NCBI GenBank assembly: GCA_016840245.1
Contig: JAEOST010000759.1
Location: forward strand, 1-5,960
Reading direction: 5' to 3'
DNA from: Candidatus Thorarchaeota archaeon
Lineage (GTDB): Archaea; Asgardarchaeota; Thorarchaeia; Thorarchaeales; Thorarchaeaceae
DNA length: 5,960 bases
Part shown: positions 1-5,156 of the stretch, in pieces
Layout: each line of letters begins with the position of its first letter
How positions within the stretch are numbered: the first letter of the stretch is position 1
Translations under genes and position numbers: made by a program
The notes under the pieces: generated by a model
The model's database searches: none
What the model was told of the DNA's origin: nothing
The model's input: the letters and a program-made list of their open reading frames with translations, nothing else

Positions 1-1515
1 GTTGCCTACGCTCTCATGATGGTACCGTTCGCTATCCTACTTGCAGGTTTTACCATCAATTCAGAGGAGCGACACAAGGTCACAATCCCCGTTGTGGAGA
101 AATACAACAAGCTGTGCATATCAATGGCCTGGCTTATGCTTTCACTTGGAATTGCCATCGGTGGATATTGGGCCTATAGTACACTAGGTTGGGGTGGATA
201 TTGGGGCTGGGACCCCGTAGAGACGTCTTCATTGATTCCATGGCTCCTACTGACCGGATACTATCACGCAAAGGCAGTCTTCAAGGACAGTGATGTTCTA
301 CGTGACTCATTCCTCATAACTGGTTACATCACAGTATTGTTTGCCACATGGGTTACTCGTAGCGGTGTATTGACCTCAGTTCATGGGTTTAGACTCACAC
401 CTGTCAGTTGGTCTATGCTGATTACTCTACTAGGAACTTTCTTTGTTGCATTGTTGATGACAATGAAAGCTGGTTTCAGTGGATTCGATGATGAAGACAC
501 AGGCTGGCCTAGTCTCTTCTCAATGAATGAGCTTAGAAGATTCTCAATATTTGTAGCACTACTAGGAATACTGGTTGTGACATTCACATCATTTGCTGGT
601 GTAGCCATGCCTGCTGCCCTCAATGTAGTTCAGGCTTTGATAGACCCTGTCAATCTAGAGGAAAATATGGTGGGAATCAACATTGAATTCTTCTGGTATG
701 GATTCTATCTTGCATCGTTCTTCCTCATAGTATCAGCATTCTATTGTATGCGGAACTCGGCCATCAGTAACAAGGTGAAAGGTATCTTTGTACTGGTTCT
801 TGTACTATTGGGAGCTGGAGTTGGACTAGTATCGTATCTATACCCCGCTCTTGGTATCTTCTCAACATCATGGATTGCAAACATCTTGGTCATACCCGCC
901 TTTGGTGCAATCATCTACCTAGCCGTGACATTCGTCATGTACATGACAGGAAAGGATTCTGGAACCTTTACGATGAGACGGATGGGTCGATTGATGCTTC
1001 ATCTTGGCCTCATCATCCTTCTCCTTGGAGTGTTTACGAGTTCCAACATAGCACATGACCAACGTGACGACTATCTAATTGGCCAGACCAAAGAACTTGC
1101 TCCGGGTATTGAACTTCGTGTTACTGATATCGTGATTGACGGTAATGTATTGTATGTGACATTAGCAGTGATACATGACAACTCTACGGGAACCTTGGGT
1201 CTTGCTTCACTGACATATTTCTCAGAATGGGACTCTACGGCTAACAATGTGTACATCTACCATGCACCTACGTATGATATCTTCATTGCAATCTCAGGAA
1301 TAGGAGAGGGATCACAACCCGTATCGGTGAATCTTAGAACAAAGATACTCCCACTGATCTCGTTTGTCTGGTTGGGTACTTTCTTCATGATTGCGGCAAT
1401 TCTGCCATTGTTCGTTCAGGATTTATCAGGTCTTGTTGAAGCAATCAGAGGGAAAGAAGCCCATATGGACCAAGAGACAGAAATTACAGATGGGATATCA
1501 CTCGAGAGTTCGTGA
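1..1515 (+). CDS. ccmF: Cytochrome c heme lyase subunit CcmF (5' truncated by window edge)
   Basis: CcmF is the multi-pass membrane protein that moves heme from holo-CcmE to apocytochrome c. The frame is open to base 1, so the first Met at 16 is internal. Counting that Met as residue 1, the tryptophan-rich WWD heme-binding motif GWGGYWGWDPVE lies at about 58-69. His84 (GYYHA) matches the first transmembrane heme b ligand, His123 (SVHGF) the second periplasmic heme ligand, and His329 (LMLHLG) the second transmembrane ligand. An outer-face domain at about 341-443, a last membrane helix at about 445-467 and an acidic tail follow, as in bacterial CcmF. The distance from His329 to the last helix resembles that of E. 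coli CcmF. The first periplasmic His (HPP motif) would lie just upstream; the visible start VAYALMM resembles the segment after it. By family length roughly 150-170 residues are missing. ccmF is on the opposite strand from ccmABCDE. The family call is secure. Confidence 0.95.
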   Translation, partial: VAYALMMVPFAILLAGFTINSEERHKVTIPVVEKYNKLCISMAWLMLSLGIAIGGYWAYSTLGWGGYWGWDPVETSSLIPWLLLTGYYHAKAVFKDSDVLRDSFLITGYITVLFATWVTRSGVLTSVHGFRLTPVSWSMLITLLGTFFVALLMTMKAGFSGFDDEDTGWPSLFSMNELRRFSIFVALLGILVVTFTSFAGVAMPAALNVVQALIDPVNLEENMVGINIEFFWYGFYLASFFLIVSAFYCMRNSAISNKVKGIFVLVLVLLGAGVGLVSYLYPALGIFSTSWIANILVIPAFGAIIYLAVTFVMYMTGKDSGTFTMRRMGRLMLHLGLIILLLGVFTSSNIAHDQRDDYLIGQTKELAPGIELRVTDIVIDGNVLYVTLAVIHDNSTGTLGLASLTYFSEWDSTANNVYIYHAPTYDIFIAISGIGEGSQPVSVNLRTKILPLISFVWLGTFFMIAAILPLFVQDLSGLVEAIRGKEAHMDQETEITDGISLESS

Positions 1516-1581
1516 TGAAGAACAACAATCTGTATCTATAGTTCACAAGGGAGTGATGGAGTCCACCAACTCTTTTTGGGT

Positions 1582-1613
1582 TGGAAATGACATCACTTCC
1601 ATCAAACTTTTTT
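1582..1613 (+). terminator. Candidate terminator after ccmF
   Basis: An imperfect hairpin lies 66 bp past the ccmF stop: arm 1582-1589 (TGGAAATG) pairs with 1594-1601 (CACTTCCA) with one A-C mismatch and a 4-nt loop. Six nucleotides later there is a run of six T (1608-1613). An earlier run of five T is at 1573-1577. Archaeal termination depends mainly on such T tracts. The assignment comes from position and pattern only. Confidence 0.4.
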
Positions 1614-1702
1614 CTAGAAGTAATTTTCGCGTCACACAAATTCTACTCGAGTGCGTGATTCTCACTTGTACTAGAAACAGAGATTAAAGAGGAGGTTACA
1701 CA

Positions 1703-1719
1703 CGAAAATCATTATAAAA
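1703..1719 (+). promoter_or_regulatory. Candidate BRE/TATA promoter for the flavoprotein gene
   Basis: A purine-rich stretch (CGAAAA, 1703-1708) is followed by TTATAAAA (1712-1719), which fits an archaeal BRE plus TATA box. Initiation about 25 bp downstream would fall near 1740, leaving a leader of about 20 nt before the ATG at 1761. The leader holds AAAGGGATGAT (1744-1754), a partial match to the anti-Shine-Dalgarno sequence about 6 nt from the start. The rest of the 1516-1760 spacer shows no convincing gene. Confidence 0.4.
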
Positions 1720-1760
1720 CCATAGAATTCTTCAATGCTCTGCAAAGGGATGATTACAGA

Positions 1761-2384
1761 ATGGCAAAGGTTCTAGGAATTTCAGGCACGCATCGAAGTG
1801 GTGGAAATACAACTATTCTGATAGAATCAGCTCTAGAAGTTATTCACCAAATGGGAATTGAGACTGCATTTATGGAACTCTGTGAGTTGAACCTTGCTCC
1901 TTGTGAGCATTGTTCGGAATGTAGTCAGACTGGTAAGTGTAAACTGAATGATGATCTTAATGCCTTAGTGGATTTGATGCATGAGGCCGATGGGATAATT
2001 ATTGGTGCACCTGTTCATTATGCATCAGTTCCTTCAACTACAAAGAATATGATTGATCGAACTGGGCGGTTTGCCCATCTTAATGGAAAGGTTGGCGCAA
2101 CATTTGTAGTTGGACGTAGAACCGGTCATGATCTCACTGTTTCTCAACTACTGTTTTACCTACTTGTCAAGGAGATGATTGTGCCTGGCGTTCCCTCATA
2201 TTATGTCGGTTATGCGTTAAATCCTGGAGACATAAGAGCAGATACTGAAGCTATGGCTGCGGTACGAGAGCTTGGTCGACGAGTAGGCATCCTAGCCCAG
2301 CGTTTCTCCAAGGAGCCCTCTCCTTGGGCAGATGACGCATATCCAGTTGAACTCGATAAGAAATTCGGTGATGAATGGAAATAG
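1761..2384 (+). CDS. Iron-sulfur flavoprotein (NADPH-dependent FMN reductase family)
   Basis: A 207-residue flavodoxin-like protein. The FMN phosphate-binding loop is at about residues 8-17 (SGTHRSGGNT), and the second flavin-contacting segment at about 82-100 (GAPVHYASVP, ending MIDR). Between them Cys48, Cys51, Cys54 and Cys60 form a compact C-x2-C-x2-C-x5-C motif, the arrangement that binds a 4Fe-4S cluster in the iron-sulfur flavoprotein (Isf) of Methanosarcina. The length is close to that of Isf. No membrane segment or signal peptide is visible, so it is probably cytoplasmic. Such proteins pass electrons between ferredoxin-like carriers and acceptors such as oxygen or peroxide; the substrate here cannot be read from sequence. 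The ATG at 1761 is chosen because MAKVLGISGTHR is a typical family N-terminus. The same frame is open upstream to 1659 but has no ATG, GTG or TTG. The gene lies between ccmF and the convergent ccmE and appears to have its own promoter, so a role in cytochrome maturation is only a guess. Confidence 0.88.
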   Translation: MAKVLGISGTHRSGGNTTILIESALEVIHQMGIETAFMELCELNLAPCEHCSECSQTGKCKLNDDLNALVDLMHEADGIIIGAPVHYASVPSTTKNMIDRTGRFAHLNGKVGATFVVGRRTGHDLTVSQLLFYLLVKEMIVPGVPSYYVGYALNPGDIRADTEAMAAVRELGRRVGILAQRFSKEPSPWADDAYPVELDKKFGDEWK

Positions 2385-2427
2385 AAAAAGTTGTAGCAAG
2401 ATGAAGCTCATGGAGTTGCTGCTTCAT
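2385..2427 (-). terminator. Candidate terminator of the ccmABCDE block
   Basis: A perfect 7-bp inverted repeat, ATGAAGC (2401-2407) and GCTTCAT (2421-2427), spans the ccmE stop codon with a 13-nt loop. Read on the minus strand it is followed 11 nt later by five T (2389-2385), which also abut the stop codon of the convergent flavoprotein gene. The hairpin could hold back transcripts from both sides, but only the minus strand has the T run. Confidence 0.4.
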
Positions 2428-2791
2428 ACTTACTGGGACATTTAGCCAAAACCTGCGAGGCTCTAATAATATCTACAGACTCCATTACACCAACAGCTAT
2501 GATATAGTCAGCTGTTAGCATGTTTTCTGGTTGTTCACCTTCCAGAATGACAAAGATTGAGTGATTGTCACCGGTGAGGTAGAATGTAATATTTTGACCA
2601 TCATTGACGTATGTTCCTGGGACGAGAGCCCCTCGAACTTGTATTTGTCTTCCCACATAGGCGTCCGGATTCTCTACAATTGTATCCACACTAAGGTATG
2701 GGTCAATGAAGCTAGCCATACCTACAATAACAACTCCAACGGTCGCAACGAGGATTACTGTAACTAGTATGGCTCTGGTTTTCTTCTTCAC
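2408..2791 (-). CDS. ccmE: Cytochrome c maturation heme chaperone CcmE, CxxxY variant
   Basis: CcmE receives heme from the CcmC complex, holds it covalently on the outer face of the membrane and delivers it to CcmF. The 127-residue product has a basic start (MKKKTR), one anchor helix at about 7-28, then an OB-fold-like beta domain containing the family-typical segment NPDAYVGRQIQVRG (41-54) and ending with LAKCPSKY. In bacterial CcmE this site reads H-x3-Y and the His binds the heme vinyl group. Here it is Cys118 with Tyr122, the CxxxY form described for archaea and some Desulfovibrio-like bacteria, usually in genomes lacking ccmH. A strong ribosome-binding site (2798-2804) sits 6 nt before a GTG and fixes the start at 2791; the nearby ATG at 2795 is out of frame. 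The gene follows the ccmD-like gene by 3 nt, is last in the block, and converges on the flavoprotein gene. The tail after Tyr122 has only five residues, shorter than in many bacterial CcmE. Confidence 0.93.
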   Translation of the reverse strand: MKKKTRAILVTVILVATVGVVIVGMASFIDPYLSVDTIVENPDAYVGRQIQVRGALVPGTYVNDGQNITFYLTGDNHSIFVILEGEQPENMLTADYIIAVGVMESVDIIRASQVLAKCPSKYEAATP

Positions 2792-2794
2792 ACA

Positions 2795-2941
2795 TTACTC
2801 CTCCAACTCAGTCGATGTGATTGTCTTTAGCGCTTTGTCAGTTCCTTGCATCCTGAAGTAGAGCCAGATCATAAACACTAATACACTACACCAGAGAATG
2901 GTAGCTACTGCGTATAACTCAATTAATTCAACTAGTTGCAT
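2795..2941 (-). CDS. ccmD: CcmD-like small single-helix membrane protein
   Basis: A 48-codon gene between ccmC and ccmE, the usual place of ccmD. The product starts MQLVELIELYAVATILW and has one membrane helix (about residues 8-29) ending in LYFRMQG, then a charged tail (TDKALKTITSTELEE). Bacterial CcmD has the same design: a short outer end, a helix with a Tyr near its beginning, and a basic residue right after the helix. It stabilises the CcmABC-CcmE complex and helps release holo-CcmE. AAGGAG (2955-2950) lies 8 nt before the ATG. The ccmC stop is 4 nt upstream and the ccmE GTG is 3 nt downstream, so the three are very probably cotranscribed. CcmD sequences are weakly conserved, so the call rests on size, topology and gene order more than on residues. 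Confidence 0.8.
   Translation of the reverse strand: MQLVELIELYAVATILWCSVLVFMIWLYFRMQGTDKALKTITSTELEE
2798..2804 (-). promoter_or_regulatory. Ribosome-binding site deciding the ccmE GTG start
   Basis: On the minus strand GGAGGAG lies 6 nt before the GTG at 2791, inside the last codons of the ccmD-like gene. It selects the non-ATG start of ccmE and suggests that translation of the two genes is coupled. Confidence 0.75.
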
Positions 2942-2945
2942 CTTA

Positions 2946-3614
2946 CTAACTCCTTGACATTCTATATTCCATTAGTCTTTCTCCAGCTGACTCAACATGA
3001 TAAGTGAGGTCCAGTAGTAAGACATAGAGGAGACCAATTGTCACCATGCTGAACATCATTGTGAGTCCATGTTCCATGCCCATTGCCAGTCCACTGGTTT
3101 TGATTAGTTGGGGGTGGAGACTAAACCAAATCTGAGTTGAGAAATAACTCAGGATAACTGATGGGAATGCTATAATTCCAAAAATCGAGCCGTATTGAGC
3201 ACGCATCTCACGGTCACTCACAGATGCTCTATACACAAGCAAACACGCATATGCAATCCAAAGAATAAGCGTAGTTGTTTCTCGAGGATCCCAATTCCAT
3301 GGAACTCCCCATGTAGCATTCGCCCATACCATTCCACTCAGGAGAGTTATTGTGTTGAATAAGAGGCCTAACTTTATCGATGCTGCTGAGATTATGTCAT
3401 ACTTGAGTTCTCGCTTCCAGAGGTATAGTCCGGAACTAATCAACGTCACTCCAAAGGCGAGATAACCTGTTAGTGCTGGTCCAATATGCTGAAAGAAGAT
3501 TCGAATATATTCTCCAAAAGTTGCTTCAGGAGGTGCGAATATCCACATCATCCAGAGATACACTTGACCGATAACACCGACAATTCCGATGAATACTAGT
3601 CTCTTGTTCAGCAT
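2946..3614 (-). CDS. ccmC: Heme exporter/heme handling protein CcmC
   Basis: CcmC binds heme at the outer membrane surface and places it on CcmE. The 222-residue product has about six membrane helices and the family markers: His43 (FFQHIGPA, matching the first heme-ligand His after the YIRIF segment), the tryptophan-rich WWD motif WGVPWNWDPRE (102-112), and His167 (SLHPQLI, the second ligand). Length is close to the 245 residues of E. coli CcmC. The frame extends upstream to a TTG at 3650, but that codon has no ribosome-binding site. The ATG at 3614 is preceded by a weak GAGTGG and gives the usual short N-terminus (MLNKRL) before helix 1, so it is preferred. A 91-bp spacer separates the gene from ccmB and may hold a promoter or operator. 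The ccmD-like gene begins 4 nt after the stop. The WWD family also includes CcmF and CcsA; size, context and the paired His residues identify CcmC. Confidence 0.95.
   Translation of the reverse strand: MLNKRLVFIGIVGVIGQVYLWMMWIFAPPEATFGEYIRIFFQHIGPALTGYLAFGVTLISSGLYLWKRELKYDIISAASIKLGLLFNTITLLSGMVWANATWGVPWNWDPRETTTLILWIAYACLLVYRASVSDREMRAQYGSIFGIIAFPSVILSYFSTQIWFSLHPQLIKTSGLAMGMEHGLTMMFSMVTIGLLYVLLLDLTYHVESAGERLMEYRMSRS
2950..2955 (-). promoter_or_regulatory. Ribosome-binding site of the ccmD-like gene
   Basis: AAGGAG on the minus strand, 8 nt before the ATG at 2941 and overlapping the last codons of ccmC. It supports translation of this short reading frame. Confidence 0.65.
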
Positions 3615-3673
3615 GGATGTCCACTCGATTAGCACAAATCGACATATCAATAGTTATGAAGGTTTTGTTAGTT

Positions 3674-3687
3674 ACAAAATATTTTGT
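3674..3687. promoter_or_regulatory. Perfect 14-bp AT-rich palindrome between ccmB and ccmC
   Basis: ACAAAATATTTTGT is a perfect palindrome in the only sizeable gap inside the ccmABCDE block. Its AAAATATTTT core could serve as a TATA box for ccmC, placing a transcript start near 3653, or the whole could be an operator for a dimeric regulator. No strong T run follows on the minus strand, so it is a poor terminator. Confidence 0.35.
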
Positions 3688-3705
3688 GAGCATCTCTATC
3701 CAGTC

Positions 3706-4404
3706 TCATGGAGAAAGCGCGAAGTTGAAGACCAATGCCGACAGGGTCATCATTGCAACCAAGTGTGCCAATAAGATTTCAAATAGAAACAATAAACTCA
3801 TGCCTGGCCCTAAAACCATTCCCACTACTAGTACATTGGTAATCTGCATTAGAAGGATCAGTCCAGATGTTGCAGTTGGGAAATACACAAGTGGAAAAAT
3901 TGTTGCCTTGGACTCAGAGGGCATGGTGAGTGCGGATGCCATAGAACCCACTGCAGATAGATCAAGAGCACCAATCAAGAGAGTGACCACAACTAGCAGC
4001 GGGTCGAGTGCGAACATATTGAAACCGAAGAACACTGAGATGATGGGAACTATGAAGATTTCCACCAACGTCATTAACACAAATCCGTAGATGACTTTTC
4101 CAATATACACTGACCAGGCAGGAATTGGAGCTACCGTGAGGCCTCGAAGAGTCCCAGACTCAGATTCAGCTAAGAATATTGGAGCAAAACCAAACATACC
4201 TGTAAAGAATACAATAACCCACACAATGGCCGAGCCAATTGACGCAACTTGGTCGGTTGGGATACTTGGTAGGGCAAATGAGAATGAGAGTCCAGCTATC
4301 AGTGCGAAGAGAAGCATTGAGAAGATCTCAAATTTCTTCCTGAGTTGACTCTTGATGTCTTTCTTTGCGATTTGAATTGCAGCACTTGCACCAGACGTCA
4401 TCAT
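3706..4404 (-). CDS. ccmB: Heme exporter membrane subunit CcmB
   Basis: CcmB is the membrane subunit that pairs with the ATPase CcmA; together they drive release of holo-CcmE from CcmC. The 232-residue product has a cytoplasmic amphipathic start with the family-like pattern AKKDIKSQLRKKFE (13-26), about six membrane helices, and a conserved cytoplasmic loop ESESGTLRGL (80-89) followed by PIPAW, as in ABC-2 type transporters and CcmB. Length matches the usual 220-230. Two ATGs stand in tandem at 4404 and 4401. The ribosome-binding site GAGGTGA (4412-4406) ends 1 nt before the first and 4 nt before the second, so the second may be the main start. The gene begins 6 nt after the ccmA stop, so the two are cotranscribed. 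By sequence alone it could be another ABC-2 permease; its place between ccmA and ccmC settles the call. Confidence 0.92.
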   Translation of the reverse strand: MMTSGASAAIQIAKKDIKSQLRKKFEIFSMLLFALIAGLSFSFALPSIPTDQVASIGSAIVWVIVFFTGMFGFAPIFLAESESGTLRGLTVAPIPAWSVYIGKVIYGFVLMTLVEIFIVPIISVFFGFNMFALDPLLVVVTLLIGALDLSAVGSMASALTMPSESKATIFPLVYFPTATSGLILLMQITNVLVVGMVLGPGMSLLFLFEILLAHLVAMMTLSALVFNFALSP

Positions 4405-4405
4405 T

Positions 4406-4412
4406 TCACCTC
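4406..4412 (-). promoter_or_regulatory. Ribosome-binding site of ccmB overlapping the ccmA stop
   Basis: GAGGTGA on the minus strand shares bases with the TGA stop of ccmA (4413-4411) and sits just before the tandem ATGs of ccmB. This suggests coupled translation and equal output of the two transporter subunits. Confidence 0.7.
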
Positions 4413-5100
4413 ATAATACTCCATCGAACTCTGACACCTTCCCCTGACTCAGTATCTCTCCTTTTCGCAGTGTCACAAAACTATCACAGAGCTCTGCACC
4501 TAGACCAAGATTGTGTGTGGTCAATAGTGTGGTCCTATCATTTCGACATTCAATTAGATATTCTTTGAAAACCTCAGTTGTGTCCTTATCTAATCCAGAG
4601 AACGGTTCATCCAATAGAAGTAGTTCAGGATTGTGCAAAAAGCATCTCACAATATCCAATCTCTTACGAAGTCCAGTTGACAGAATCTTTACTTCATCAT
4701 CAATTCGAGACTTAACAGCGAACCTTGTTGACAGTTCAATCATGTTCTTCTCAAACGTTTCATTATCGAGTCCATACAATTTTGAATAGAACGCAAGATT
4801 CTCTCGACCTGTGAGTTCACCATATAGAAGGTCCTTATCTCCAACAAGACCAATTCTCTTACATACCTCAATATCTTCCTCTACGGGATCAAATCCCATT
4901 ACTCGGATATCTCCTTTATGAGGACGGAGCAAAGTAGCAATGATTCGCATCAGTGTTGTCTTGCCAGCACCATTAGCTCCAAAGAGGCCATGAATTCCAC
5001 CAATAGGAAAGTCCAAGGTCACCTTCTTCAGAGCTACGCGATAGCCGTATCTTCGTGTAAGGTCTGTAGTTACTATGGACTTGTCTGTCAATGGACTCAC
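4411..5100 (-). CDS. ccmA: Heme exporter ATP-binding protein CcmA
   Basis: ABC-type ATPase that with CcmB and CcmC powers release of heme-loaded CcmE. The 229-residue product shows Walker A GANGAGKTT (41-49), ABC signature LSTGLRKRL (140-148), Walker B LLLLDEP (160-166), D-loop SGLD (168-171) and switch His196 (TTHN). The Q-loop position is Asp88 (GLVGDKDLLY) instead of Gln, and the signature is LSTGL instead of LSGGQ; relaxed forms of both occur in CcmA and ABC-2 ATPases, so the enzyme should be active. The start is uncertain: the GTG at 5100 has AAGGTTGAT upstream, while a TTG at 5091 has AGGTGA 5 nt before it; the proteins differ by three residues. The oxidase gene ends 56 bp upstream. That spacer holds only a weak TATA-like CTAAAAAG (5136-5129), so either an own promoter or read-through is possible. 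Among ABC proteins the CcmA identity depends on the neighbouring ccmBCDE. Confidence 0.93.
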   Translation of the reverse strand: MSPLTDKSIVTTDLTRRYGYRVALKKVTLDFPIGGIHGLFGANGAGKTTLMRIIATLLRPHKGDIRVMGFDPVEEDIEVCKRIGLVGDKDLLYGELTGRENLAFYSKLYGLDNETFEKNMIELSTRFAVKSRIDDEVKILSTGLRKRLDIVRCFLHNPELLLLDEPFSGLDKDTTEVFKEYLIECRNDRTTLLTTHNLGLGAELCDSFVTLRKGEILSQGKVSEFDGVL

Positions 5101-5156
5101 CTATCAACCTTAGGAGCATTTCTTGTTTCTTTTTAGCATGCCGGCGATGTTGAGTG

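Noticed and set aside
1391..1687. 98-codon plus-strand frame across the ccmF end and spacer, including a 43-codon version from ATG 1556
   Set aside because: It overlaps ccmF in another frame, has no family resemblance, and its distal part covers the terminator-like hairpin. The GGGAG before ATG 1556 is only 2 nt away, too close for a ribosome-binding site.
3615..3650. Upstream TTG start for ccmC at 3650
   Set aside because: No ribosome-binding site precedes it and the twelve added residues do not look like a CcmC N-terminus; the ATG at 3614 fits better, though a leaderless start cannot be excluded.
3617..4348. Two long plus-strand frames (3617-4090 and 4091-4348) opposite ccmB
   Set aside because: They are antisense shadows of a clear ccmB; their products are low-complexity Ser/Thr/Ile-rich sequences without a recognisable domain or good ribosome-binding sites.
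5136..5150. GC-rich near-palindrome around GCCGGC after the FAD oxidase stop, as a terminator
   Set aside because: On the minus strand it is followed by an A-rich stretch and not by a T run, and the pairing arms are short and offset.
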